Under the pieces are notes generated by a model. The model worked only from the letters and a program-made list of their open reading frames with translations. It ran no database searches and was not told where the DNA came from. From Niallia alba (GTDB lineage: Bacteria > Bacillota > Bacilli > Bacillales > Cytobacillaceae): DNA of 64,000 nt. The translations under genes were made by a program, and so were the position numbers. The stretch covers positions 1,714,001 through 1,778,000 of the forward strand of contig NZ_JABBPK010000001.1 in the NCBI RefSeq assembly GCF_012933555.1. Reading direction: 5' to 3'. This document shows positions 8,403 to 16,565 of the stretch, in pieces. The first letter of the stretch is position 1. Every line of letters begins with the position of its first letter.

Positions 8403-9974
8403 CTATTCAATTAACCCTTCCTCTTTCAAAAACTCCACAGCAACATCTTCATATTGCTCTTTATCAATATCTACTCGTGCATTTAGTTCTTGCATTTTTT
8501 CATTATCAATTTTTCCGACAAGCATGCCTAATACTTTTTCTAATTCTGGATGCTTTTCTAATGTATCTGCTCTAATTACCGGTGTAGCATAGTAAGGAGG
8601 GAAGAAGTTTTGATCATCCTCCAGTACCTGTAAATCAAAAGCCGGGATGCGACCGTCGGTTGAAAAAGCGTCAATGACATCCACATCTCCATTTTTAATC
8701 GCACTATACATGATGCCAGAGTCCATTGCCTGAGTATTTTTAAATTCTATTCCATAAGTATCAATAAGCCCCGGATAACCATCTTCTCTTTCAAGGAACT
8801 CTGGTTCAGATCCTAAAGTAAGTTCTGGTGCCATCTTTTTTAAGTCTGAAATTGTTTTTATATTGTTTGATTCAGCGTCTTCTTTGCGAAGTGTTAATGT
8901 ATAAGTGTTGTTAAAGCCAAACGGCTCTAACCAAACTAAATTGTAGTCTTCTTTAAATTTCTTTTTGACAATTTCATATGCTTCATCAGGATCACTAACC
9001 ATATCTTCTTTTAAGATGCTTAATAGTCCAGTACCGGTATATTCCATGTACATATCATAATTGCCAGTGTTTACACCCTCGAAGGCTGGAGCGGTTCCAC
9101 CAAGAAAGGATTCATAGTTTACCTGTAAATCTGTATGCTCCTCGATTAAATGCCCCATGATGTAAACCATGATTTCTTGTTCCGTGAAATTTTTACCTGT
9201 TATTGTAATTGTATCTTTCGCGCTTTTTGCATTACTGAAATTTGCAATGACAGTTGATAATGGAAGGAGTACGATTAATCCTGCAACAATCCAGATGCGA
9301 ATCCGGCTTTTTTTTGCTTTTTTATTTTGATGCAGGCCCTGTGGCGTAACGTCTGCTTCTAAAAGTTTTAACAAATAATCAAATATAATCGCCAAGAGTG
9401 CAGAAGGAATAGCTCCAGCAAGGATAAGACCTGTATTATATGTTTGTAAGCCACGGAAGATTAAATCTCCTAGTCCGCCTGCACCAATTAGTCCAGCTAT
9501 CGTTGCCACACCAATAATTAGGACAGTTGCGGTTCGGATTCCTCCCATAATGACGCTTAGAGATAATGGTAATTCAACCATCCAAAGCACTTGACGATTG
9601 GTCATACCCATGCCGACGCCTGCTTCGATTGCTGATCTTTCTACTCCAACAATTCCTAGATATGTATTGCGTAAAATCGGCAACAGACCATAAACAGTTA
9701 AAGCAATAATGGCTGGAAGTTTACCGGTTCCGATGAATGGTACTAAAAATACTAGTAATGCCAAACTTGGTATAGTTTGAAATACACCCGCTATTCCAAT
9801 GATGGAGTCAGCGATTTTTCTGTGGCGAGTTAAATAGATTCCTAGAGGAACGGAAATCACGATTGCAATAACAATCGAAAGAAGAGAAAGATACATATGC
9901 TCTAAAATTAAATTCCATATTGTTGGCCAACGGTTGATAAAGACATCTACTGTCTCTGTAATTATGTTAGGAAT
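8403..9974 (-). CDS. Osmoprotectant ABC importer, fused permease and binding protein
   Basis: The N-terminal ~210 residues form an OpuCB-type permease (EAGVGMGMTNRQVLWMVELP loop, GAGGLGDLIFRGL), then one extra membrane span. An OpuCC-type quaternary-amine binding domain follows (ITGKNFTEQEIMVYIMGHLIE, MYMEYTGTGL). The first ATG, at 9896, would lose the first helix. The open frame runs 26 codons further up to ATT 9974, which sits eight bases after AAGGAGG and restores homology (TETVDVFINRWPTIWNLILEH). No ATG, GTG or TTG occurs in between. I therefore annotate a probable AUU start. The gene is 16 bp after its ATPase gene. Confidence 0.82.
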   Translation of the reverse strand: MPNIITETVDVFINRWPTIWNLILEHMYLSLLSIVIAIVISVPLGIYLTRHRKIADSIIGIAGVFQTIPSLALLVFLVPFIGTGKLPAIIALTVYGLLPILRNTYLGIVGVERSAIEAGVGMGMTNRQVLWMVELPLSLSVIMGGIRTATVLIIGVATIAGLIGAGGLGDLIFRGLQTYNTGLILAGAIPSALLAIIFDYLLKLLEADVTPQGLHQNKKAKKSRIRIWIVAGLIVLLPLSTVIANFSNAKSAKDTITITGKNFTEQEIMVYIMGHLIEEHTDLQVNYESFLGGTAPAFEGVNTGNYDMYMEYTGTGLLSILKEDMVSDPDEAYEIVKKKFKEDYNLVWLEPFGFNNTYTLTLRKEDAESNNIKTISDLKKMAPELTLGSEPEFLEREDGYPGLIDTYGIEFKNTQAMDSGIMYSAIKNGDVDVIDAFSTDGRIPAFDLQVLEDDQNFFPPYYATPVIRADTLEKHPELEKVLGMLVGKIDNEKMQELNARVDIDKEQYEDVAVEFLKEEGLIE

Positions 9975-9990
9975 GGTTCAAACCTCCTTT

Positions 9991-11106
9991 TTATTCTCCA
10001 ATTTGATCGGCTATATATTCAACAAGGCTTGCACGGTTGACAATACCGACAATTTTAGATTCCTGATTAACTACTGGAATAAAGCCGTATTGGGATTCAT
10101 TGACAAGTTGAAAAGCTTTTTCTGTCGGTTCTTCTACATTCAGCGTCTTTATATTGGTGTCCATTATATCTTGTAAGGTTAATTCTTCTTCTTTATATCG
10201 TTTTTGTACCTCCCAAACATTCGCTATACCGAGAAAAGTATTGGATTTGTCTACGACAACAAGGCTATCCACACGTTTTCTTCTCATTAACTTTAACGAT
10301 TCAGCAAGACCTCGAGACTGACCAGCTGTGACAGGTGTTACCATTAATTTTGTTAATTTAGGTAAAGAAATGTTTTCTTGTAAACGGTCTTCTCCAATAA
10401 AACTGCGAACAAATTCATTGGCTGGATGCCGTAATATATTTTCTGGACGATCTAATTGCACAATTTCTCCATCCTGCATAATACAAATACGGTCAGCTAT
10501 TTTAAGCGCTTCATCCATATCATGTGTAACAAATACAATTGTCTTTTTAATATCCTGCTGTAGTCGGACTAATTCATCCTGCAGTTGTTCACGACTGATA
10601 GGATCCAAGGCACTGAAAGGTTCATCCATCAAAATTATTTTTGGCTCAGCAGCAAGGGCTCTAATAACTCCAATTCTTTGTTGCTGTCCACCACTTAATT
10701 CGGAAGGGTAACGATCACCGAAAGTATCTGGATCTAGCCCAACCATTTTCATTAAATCATTAATTTTGTCCATGTATTGTTCTTTTTTCCATTTTTGAAG
10801 TCGAGGAACGAGCGATACGTTGTCTTTAATGGTCATGTGGGGTAACAAACCTATTTGCTGAATGACGTAGCCAATAGTTCTGCGGAGTTTTACTGGATCC
10901 TCAGTGGAAATATCCTTTCCTTCAATGGTAATGGAACCACTGGAAGGTTCTATAAGTCGATTGATCATCCTCATAGTAGTTGTTTTACCTGAACCACTTG
11001 GTCCAATTAGAACAAGTAATTCCCCTTCATTCACCTGAAATGAAATGTTTTTAAGTGCTTTAAATCCATCTTGAAACGTTTTAGTAACTTCATTAAATTG
11101 AATCAA
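9991..11106 (-). CDS. opuCA: Osmoprotectant ABC importer ATPase with CBS domains
   Basis: The 371-residue protein has Walker A GPSGSGKTT (about 34-42), signature LSGGQQQRIGVIRA, Walker B IILMDEPFSALD and the switch H in FVTHDMDEA. Two CBS-type modules follow from about residue 250 to the end. This is the OpuCA/ProV-like ATPase of glycine betaine, carnitine or choline importers, in which the CBS pair senses ionic strength or cyclic-di-AMP. The start is TTG 11106 with GGAGGTG upstream. It is followed closely by the fused permease/binding protein gene. Substrate specificity is not determined by the sequence. Confidence 0.87.
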   Translation of the reverse strand: MIQFNEVTKTFQDGFKALKNISFQVNEGELLVLIGPSGSGKTTTMRMINRLIEPSSGSITIEGKDISTEDPVKLRRTIGYVIQQIGLLPHMTIKDNVSLVPRLQKWKKEQYMDKINDLMKMVGLDPDTFGDRYPSELSGGQQQRIGVIRALAAEPKIILMDEPFSALDPISREQLQDELVRLQQDIKKTIVFVTHDMDEALKIADRICIMQDGEIVQLDRPENILRHPANEFVRSFIGEDRLQENISLPKLTKLMVTPVTAGQSRGLAESLKLMRRKRVDSLVVVDKSNTFLGIANVWEVQKRYKEEELTLQDIMDTNIKTLNVEEPTEKAFQLVNESQYGFIPVVNQESKIVGIVNRASLVEYIADQIGE

Positions 11107-11530
11107 TTTCTACGAACACCTCCAGACTTTTCTATACAACTTATTACCCGATCTTGCTAACTAACTAACCTCCTTTTTTTAAAATATAAATTACTGTTAT
11201 TAACTATTATATCACTATTTTCAGAAAAAAGAGTCCAAAATGGGATTGTTATGGGATGGTGCAGGCAGATTTTTTGTTAAAATAATGGGTGTGCAAGTCG
11301 CTGAGGCTTACTTTAAAAAATAGAAAAAGAGACAATAATTGTATTTTGAAGTAATCTTTATAATGTTGGTTGGATTGCTATTATTAATGAAAAAATATAT
11401 TATGTTGTAATTCTACTCAAAAAGAGGAATTACAAATATTTATCTCGATTAGTAAAGTATAGGAGGACTGTGATCTTGACAGAGGTCGTTTGATAAAACA
11501 TTATTTAGATAGCAGAAAGGTGGGGAAATA
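11107..11530. other. Gene-free region upstream of the osmoprotectant operon
   Basis: The first ~110 bp are very AT-rich and probably hold the leftward importer promoter. The rest shows no convincing gene; a few short ORFs lack ribosome sites. Confidence 0.4.
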
Positions 11531-11749
11531 TTGAAGATTATTAAAGACTCTGCAATTTTTAGTTTGTGTATCTTTATTATTAACTTTGTTATTAGCCTTA
11601 TTTTTAATCCGAATAGTATAATAAAAGATTTTAAGATAGGAGTTTGGTATGCGTTCACAGTATATACATCGTCTTTTGTTATGCTCTTTGCTATTGTTCT
11701 TCTATTTCTATTTATAAGAAGATATATTCTCCGATTAAAAAATCTATAA
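11531..11749 (+). CDS. Small two-span membrane protein, unknown function
   Basis: The 72-residue ORF starts at TTG 11531 after AAAGGTGGGG. It has two hydrophobic helices (about 8-26 and 42-63) and a basic C-terminus (RRYILRLKN), so an integral membrane protein is likely. I do not recognise it. The DNA right after its stop codon reads as an ORF without a start (to 11927), so it may be the front part of a disrupted gene. Confidence 0.4.
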   Translation: MKIIKDSAIFSLCIFIINFVISLIFNPNSIIKDFKIGVWYAFTVYTSSFVMLFAIVLLFLFIRRYILRLKNL

Positions 11750-11927
11750 AATCATTTACATTAGTAGTTATTTGTATGGAACGATTCCTAGTGGAGATAT
11801 AAAGATTTATGATACCGAAAAAGAGCGGACAGAGGCTCTTGAATTATTCAAGGGTGATGCGGTAATGCAGCTTACACGTGTGACTAATAGATATTTTAAC
11901 AGGAGAGAGGATTTATCAGAAGGTTAG
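11745..11927 (+). pseudogene. Possible gene remnant without start codon
   Basis: In a frame other than that of the small membrane protein, an open stretch reads GTIPSGDIKIYDTEKERTEA, then LELFKGDAVMQLTRVTNRYF, and ends at TAG 11925. It has protein-like composition but no start codon or ribosome site. It may be the tail of a decayed gene that began with the upstream ORF. I do not recognise the family. Confidence 0.3.
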
Positions 11928-11988
11928 AATGAAGGCTTATGTGTTAGTATTAGAGTGAAATAGCAAATCAATATATAGGTTTATGAGT

Positions 11989-12019
11989 GGGACGTTGAGA
12001 TGATAGCAACGTCCCTTTT
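11989..12019 (+). terminator. Rho-independent terminator
   Basis: GGGACGTTG pairs perfectly with CAACGTCCC around a 9-base loop and is followed by four T. It lies after the possible remnant, which supports an originally expressed gene there. Confidence 0.8.
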
Positions 12020-12201
12020 AAATTACTTTCTGTCTAGTTAGAAAAATTACTAATATCTACAAAATAAAAATTATTTTCATATGTATGATTGTCCTTTATA
12101 CTAGGGAAGTATGTTAAAAATATAATAGTTAGACTAACAATGAGAAATAAATCATTTTAAATAAATTTGATTAGTGAAATTGTTTAAGGAGGAAAAAACG
12201 T

Positions 12202-13593
12202 TTGACCACTATTGAAAAAGAAACGATGATTGTTGAAATTAAGAATGTTGATGAAAAAGGGGCTGGACAAGCAGTTGTTTGGCGTGAAAATGAATTAGGA
12301 AACAAAAAGAAATTAAAATTAACTATTCCGCAAACATTACCAGGTGAAAAGGTAAGAGTAACGGTTGATCAGCCGCAAAGAAGACATAGAAAGGCAATGC
12401 CAGAAGAAATTCTTAATGCACATGTGGAAAGAATCGGAGCAGCGTGTCCACATTTTGAAAAATGTGGCGGTTGTGTCTGGCAACATTGGGATTATAATGG
12501 GCAGTTACAACAAAAAACAAATCATGTGAAACGTGTGATTGAAGAACAAGGATTTGATCCTAACTTAGTGAAAGATACAATTGGAATGGACGAGCCTTGG
12601 AGATACCGCAATAAAATGGAATTTACGTTTGCTACAGACGGTTCCCTAGGACTACATGAACAAGGAAATTTTAGAAAAATCATTTCTTTAGAAACTTGTC
12701 TTATTGCTGGTAAAGAAATGGTGGAAGCGGCACTTGAAGTAGCAAATTGGGTAAAAGAGCATGCTTTAAAAGGATATAACAAAGATACACATGAAGGACT
12801 TCTTCGTCATTTAATGGTGAGACAATCTTTTGCAACAGGTGAAATGATGCTGGCACTATTTGCAACAGAAGCTCCAGATGGTTCTTTGAAAAATGCCGTG
12901 GATACTATTGTTGCTCGCATAACGGAAAAATTTCCACAAGTAAAAAGCTTCATGTGGTTAGAAAATACAGATTGGGCAGATCGTACGCAATCAGAGAAAA
13001 GCCATACATTAGCTGGTCGAGACTTTATTTATGATGAAATGGATGGCTATCGTTTCCGAGTTTGGTTTGATACCTTCTTCCAAACAAATCCAACACAAGC
13101 ACAAAAATTGGTCGATTTAGCTGTAGAAATGGCAGAACCAAAAAAATCAGAGAATATGATTGACCTTTTCTGTGGTGTAGGAACATTCTCGCTACCATTT
13201 GCAAGCAGAGTCGGCAAGCTTGTTGGAATTGAAATTGTGGAAAGTTCGATTGAATCAGCTAAACGCAATGCTGGCGATAATGGGATTGAAAATGCTACAT
13301 TCTTAGCGCAAGATGCAAGAACAGGATTAGCACAAGTCTTAGAAACATTTGGCAGACCAGAGTTATTATTACTAGATCCTCCTCGCTCTGGAGCAGGTGG
13401 GAAGGTAATGAGACGTATCGGACGTTCTCAACCAGAACGAATTGTATATGTATCATGTAATCCAGATACATTTGCAACAGACATTAAGCAGCTTGAGCCA
13501 TTTGGATATACATTAAAAGTTGTTCAACCAGTGGACTTATTCCCACATACCGTTCATGTAGAGTGCTGTGCCTTACTTGTAAGAAACAATTAA
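12202..13593 (+). CDS. rlmD: 23S rRNA (uracil-5)-methyltransferase RlmD/RlmCD type
   Basis: The 463-residue protein transfers methyl from SAM to C5 of uridines in 23S rRNA. Visible parts are an Fe-S cysteine set (C82, C88, C91 in CPHFEKCGGC, plus a cysteine near 165), SAM-binding DLFCGVGTFSLPFA, LLLDPPRSGAG, and the catalytic cysteine C419 in YVSCNPDTFATD. An N-terminal beta-rich TRAM-like part precedes the cluster. The length fits the family. The start is TTG 12202 after AAGGAGG. Bacilli often have one or more paralogues, so RlmCD versus TrmA-like specificity is not settled. Confidence 0.88.
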   Translation: MTTIEKETMIVEIKNVDEKGAGQAVVWRENELGNKKKLKLTIPQTLPGEKVRVTVDQPQRRHRKAMPEEILNAHVERIGAACPHFEKCGGCVWQHWDYNGQLQQKTNHVKRVIEEQGFDPNLVKDTIGMDEPWRYRNKMEFTFATDGSLGLHEQGNFRKIISLETCLIAGKEMVEAALEVANWVKEHALKGYNKDTHEGLLRHLMVRQSFATGEMMLALFATEAPDGSLKNAVDTIVARITEKFPQVKSFMWLENTDWADRTQSEKSHTLAGRDFIYDEMDGYRFRVWFDTFFQTNPTQAQKLVDLAVEMAEPKKSENMIDLFCGVGTFSLPFASRVGKLVGIEIVESSIESAKRNAGDNGIENATFLAQDARTGLAQVLETFGRPELLLLDPPRSGAGGKVMRRIGRSQPERIVYVSCNPDTFATDIKQLEPFGYTLKVVQPVDLFPHTVHVECCALLVRNN

Positions 13594-13600
13594 AAGAGTG

Positions 13601-13637
13601 AAGCTGATTTCAGATTTTTTCTGGTATCAGCTTTTTT
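13601..13637 (+). terminator. Terminator after rlmD
   Basis: AAGCTGAT pairs with ATCAGCTT around a T-rich loop and is followed by six T, directly after the rlmD stop codon. Confidence 0.85.
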
Positions 13638-13875
13638 GGTTGTTATAGACGTTAAATAGAGTTGTATTAGTTTAATATCTTCTCCTCTAAAAAAAATTTC
13701 ATCCGCTAAATAGGAGAAAAATGACCTATCGGTAAAAGGTGAATTGTAAATATATAGTTATTTCTTCCAAATATCCCAACGAATCTTACAGTTCTTCCAA
13801 CAATTATGCAATGAGTTTTGCTTGCAAACCTGTTAGCCTTGTATATGGGCCTGTTAAAACAGGAGGTATAAAAAA

Positions 13876-14409
13876 ATGAAACAGTTATTATTTATTGCAA
13901 TTATCTTCACTTTAATTAGTAGTTCTTATATATATGTTCCGTCCATTGCAAAAGCAGAAACTATTAGTACGGAGAAAACAACAACTGTATCAACAAGAAA
14001 ATTTGCAGTTGATAAAAAGGAAAATGTTAGTGCTTCTGATGAATCAACAGCAATAACGAACAATGAAAAAAATTTACTGGCCCGTCTTGTTCATGCAGAA
14101 GCGAAGGGGGAGCCGTTTGCCGGTAAAGTGGCAGTAGCTGATGTAGTTTTAAATCGTGTGGAAAATGAGCAGTTTCCCGATACGGTAGAAAATGTAATTT
14201 ATGAGAAAAATGCTTTTCAGCCTGTACAAAATGGTTCTATTCATAAAAAAGCAGATAAAGAGTCACGCGAAGCTGTAGAAGAAGCATTAAAAAATGGAAA
14301 AGAGAATAAAGAGCTTCTTTATTTTTATAACCCGGATACAGCAACAAGTGATTGGATCTTTACAAGAAAAGTAATGAAGAAAATAGGTAATCACGCATTT
14401 TCTATTTAA
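13876..14409 (+). CDS. SleB-like cell wall hydrolase without LysM
   Basis: The 177-residue secreted protein has an N-terminal signal peptide (hydrophobic stretch to about residue 25, AKAE) and a linker rich in Thr, Ser and Lys. A Hydrolase_2/SleB catalytic domain runs from about 63 to 177 (LLARLVHAEAKGEPFAGKVAVA, VVLNRVENEQFPDTVENVIYE split by an unaligned residue, YFYNPDTATSDWIFTRKV). It is a paralogue of the protein at 2401-2994 but lacks its LysM motif and has a shorter insert before FQPVQNG. The start is ATG 13876 after AGGAGG. A role on spore cortex peptidoglycan is inferred. Confidence 0.85.
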   Translation: MKQLLFIAIIFTLISSSYIYVPSIAKAETISTEKTTTVSTRKFAVDKKENVSASDESTAITNNEKNLLARLVHAEAKGEPFAGKVAVADVVLNRVENEQFPDTVENVIYEKNAFQPVQNGSIHKKADKESREAVEEALKNGKENKELLYFYNPDTATSDWIFTRKVMKKIGNHAFSI

Positions 14410-14471
14410 TTTTATACGATTAAGCAGCCAATAATGCATTCATATAATATGTTATCAATATAATTGTAAGT

Positions 14472-14501
14472 AGAGGGGATTTTATAGATCTCCTCTTTTT
14501 T
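14472..14501 (+). terminator. Terminator after the second SleB-like gene
   Basis: AGAGGGGA pairs imperfectly with the TCTCCTCT side of a short stem, followed by a T-rich tract. Confidence 0.6.
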
Positions 14502-14535
14502 ATTTTTAATTGAAAAAATCAAGCAGGAAAATATT

Positions 14536-14563
14536 TGAAACTTTTCATGTGATTATTCGTATA
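14536..14563 (+). promoter_or_regulatory. ECF-sigma-type promoter, TGAAAC-N16-CGTA
   Basis: TGAAAC (14536-14541), a 16-base spacer and CGTATA (14558-14563) match the sigma-W/ECF consensus of Bacillus exactly. The leader to the lipoprotein ATG would be about 20 bases and contains GAGGAGGGG. A similar element precedes the ECF sigma operon at 44358. Confidence 0.75.
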
Positions 14564-14587
14564 CTTACTTATCGAGGAGGGGATGAG

Positions 14588-15136
14588 ATGAAGAAAAGCT
14601 GCTATCGTTCATTCAAAATCACGTTAATTCCTTTTCTTATTTTATTATTAGTTGGATGTACTGAGAAAACAGACAAGGATACAGATGAATACATACAGAC
14701 AGTAGAAGCCGTTTTACAAACTACCTTAAATGGCCCCAATGATGACCTAACAGAAATATGGAATAAACAAATGGAAAATAAAATAGATGTAGCGGAAAAA
14801 CGAGAGGCATTAGTCCAATATGAAGAAGAAATATACAAAGATTATTTTGCCAATCAAACATCTTACAATGATTTTATCTCAAGATATGGAACAGTGTTAA
14901 TGATTGAACCGTATAAAAATAATTATACTTTAAAGGTGAAAAATATTGATTATGAAAGAACAGATTCCAAAGAAAACATCTATAACTTTTCTATCGCATT
15001 AGAGTATCACAAAAAGGGCACGGAATCACCGGAAGTTAAAAGAGTGACTGGGCAAGCAAATTTAAATCGTGATTATAAAATTGAAAGAATGTTAATTCGC
15101 GTAAATGATTTATGGGGTTCGTTTGATAAGAAGTAA
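14588..15136 (+). CDS. Lipoprotein paralogous to the anti-sigma factor sensor domain
   Basis: The 182-residue protein starts at ATG 14588 after GAGGAGGGG, not at the longer in-frame start at 14510, which lacks a ribosome site. LLLVGC with Cys24 is a lipobox. The mature part matches the extracytoplasmic domain of the anti-sigma protein at 44897-45589. Shared are TVEAV/TIEAV, YEEEIYKDYFA, SRYGTV, YTLKV, IYNFS, EYHKK/EYRKQ and TGQANLN with KIE and MLI. The domain itself is one I do not recognise. Its own ECF-type promoter points to control by that sigma factor. It may act as an envelope sensor or feedback partner. Confidence 0.75.
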   Translation: MKKSCYRSFKITLIPFLILLLVGCTEKTDKDTDEYIQTVEAVLQTTLNGPNDDLTEIWNKQMENKIDVAEKREALVQYEEEIYKDYFANQTSYNDFISRYGTVLMIEPYKNNYTLKVKNIDYERTDSKENIYNFSIALEYHKKGTESPEVKRVTGQANLNRDYKIERMLIRVNDLWGSFDKK

Positions 15137-15332
15137 CAAAGTAGCAGGGGATACCTTTGAAAGGTGGCAATTTTATTGAAACATCTTATATTTGGGTTCC
15201 CTTATTTCTGCAAATCAATTAGCGTATAAAGGGAACCTTAAGTTCATGAGACTCTATAAAATTAAAGTGATATAGTAATATGTTGTAGAATATTGCCTAA
15301 AAAAGTGGAAACTAATTTTGGGGTTATAATAG

Positions 15333-15370
15333 AAGACATGAAAAATGGACTTGGTCCTTTTCCATGTCTT
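15333..15370. terminator. Bidirectional terminator upstream of the IclR gene end
   Basis: AAGACATG-AAAA-GGAC pairs imperfectly with GTCCTTTTCCATGTCTT. It lies between the lipoprotein gene and the end of the leftward regulator gene, with T-rich tracts on both sides. Confidence 0.6.
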
Positions 15371-15388
15371 TTATTTCATACAATTCTT

Positions 15389-16156
15389 TTATTTAATCGG
15401 AACCCCATATCGCATTTCCTCTGATAACTCATTTCCAGTCTTTTTAAGAAGTTGGATATAATCCTCAAGGGTATCATCATCCACTCTGGATACTAGTGTA
15501 GAAATGCTTAATGCGGCAAGTATTTGTTTATGCTGATTAATGATTGGTACAGCGATACAGCGAACACCTAGTTCATTTTCTTGGTCATCAACTGCATATT
15601 CTTTTTCACGTACTTTTTCTAATTCAGTCAGCAAAGCTTCTTTCGTCGTAATTGTACGGTTTGTAGCTTGTTCAAAAAGATATTTTGTTAGCAATTCATC
15701 TACTATTTCTGGCTTTTGGTAAGCTAACAGCGTTTTTCCGATTGCTGTACAGTGAAGAGGTATTCTTCGTCCAATTCGAGAGTAACGGATTACCGAATTA
15801 GCTCCTTCTTCCTTATCAATATATACACCTGCATTCCCATCTAAAATTCCAAGATGGCATGTTTGACCAGTTCTTTGAGCTAACTCAACAAGATATTTAT
15901 TAGCAATTTGTCTGATGTTTAATGTATTTATAACTAAGTTTCCTCTTTCCACTAGCTTTAAGCCTAATCGATACTTCCCGTTCTCTGGATTTTGATCCAT
16001 ATAGCGTGATGCTTGAAGGGTCTTTAATAAAGAATGAACGGTGCTCTTATGAAGTCCCATTTGGTCACTAATTTCCGTAATTTTTAATTCTGTCGTGTGA
16101 TCGTTAAATAAGTCTAATATTTGAAGAGCACGTTCAACAGATTGAATGATTGGCAT
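15389..16156 (-). CDS. IclR-family transcriptional regulator
   Basis: The 255-residue protein has an N-terminal winged helix (about 5-65: SVERALQILDLFNDH, LKITEISDQMGLHKSTVHSLL) and a C-terminal effector domain (about 75-250) with GRRIPLHCTAIGKTLLAY, DDQENELGVRCIAVPI and AALSIST. IclR proteins sense small carboxylates or aromatics and control nearby catabolic genes. No catabolic operon adjoins it: the terminator at its 3' end isolates it and doxX is divergent after 409 bp. A cre-like site and other palindromes lie in the shared upstream region. Confidence 0.88.
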   Translation of the reverse strand: MPIIQSVERALQILDLFNDHTTELKITEISDQMGLHKSTVHSLLKTLQASRYMDQNPENGKYRLGLKLVERGNLVINTLNIRQIANKYLVELAQRTGQTCHLGILDGNAGVYIDKEEGANSVIRYSRIGRRIPLHCTAIGKTLLAYQKPEIVDELLTKYLFEQATNRTITTKEALLTELEKVREKEYAVDDQENELGVRCIAVPIINQHKQILAALSISTLVSRVDDDTLEDYIQLLKKTGNELSEEMRYGVPIK

Positions 16157-16298
16157 AGTATCTTCTCCATATTTGTTTTATATTATTTAACTGATTGCTA
16201 TGATAGAAAACATTTAGTTGATACATTTACATTAATATAGCTATTTGAAAATAGCAACGGCATTTTATAAATAATGAAAAAATTCTAAAATGATTTTA

Positions 16299-16312
16299 TG
16301 TAAGCGTTTACT
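16299..16312. promoter_or_regulatory. cre (CcpA) site candidate
   Basis: TGTAAGCGTTTACT fits the TGWAARCGYTWNCW catabolite-responsive consensus at every position. It lies 143 bp upstream of the IclR start and 254 bp upstream of doxX, so either could be under carbon catabolite control. Confidence 0.6.
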
Positions 16313-16379
16313 TTTAAGGCATGTAGAAGCAGGGAAAACCAGTTAAAGTATAATTGGAAATGTCCATTCTCATTACACA

Positions 16380-16398
16380 AATTGTGTCGTTCACAATT
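16380..16398. promoter_or_regulatory. Inverted repeat AATTGTG-N5-CACAATT
   Basis: A perfect 7-bp inverted repeat with a 5-bp spacer lies in the doxX upstream region. The half-site resembles Rex/Fnr half-sites, but the spacing fits neither standard site. The regulator is unknown. Confidence 0.45.
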
Positions 16399-16421
16399 AA
16401 GACATAACTTTGTGAACTAAA

Positions 16422-16437
16422 TGTGAATAACATCACA
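16422..16437. promoter_or_regulatory. Fnr/CRP-type site TGTGA-N6-TCACA
   Basis: TGTGAATAACATCACA is a perfect match to the Crp/Fnr palindrome. A TATTAT/TATAAA -10-like stretch follows at about 16466-16473, ahead of doxX (16566). Placement suggests oxygen-responsive activation of doxX by Fnr, which is an inference. Confidence 0.6.
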
Positions 16438-16565
16438 ATAACCTTTCTTACGTTAGGAATAGTGCTATTATAAAAGTGTAGTAAGAAACAAACAAGATCT
16501 TGTAAAAAATAATGTGAAACAATGAACAAACTAATGGTTAATCAATCTTAAGGAGATGGAGTAAA

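Noticed and set aside
14510-14587. Longer N-terminus of the lipoprotein
   Set aside because: It has no ribosome site, would bury the lipobox behind 26 residues and overlaps the ECF promoter.
15180-15240. Terminator with GGTTCCCTTAT/ATAAAGGGAACC arms
   Set aside because: The arms match with one bulge but no T-run follows, and a better terminator lies just downstream at 15333.
16314-16529. 71-residue minus-strand ORF upstream of doxX
   Set aside because: It has no ribosome site and covers the palindromic regulatory region.
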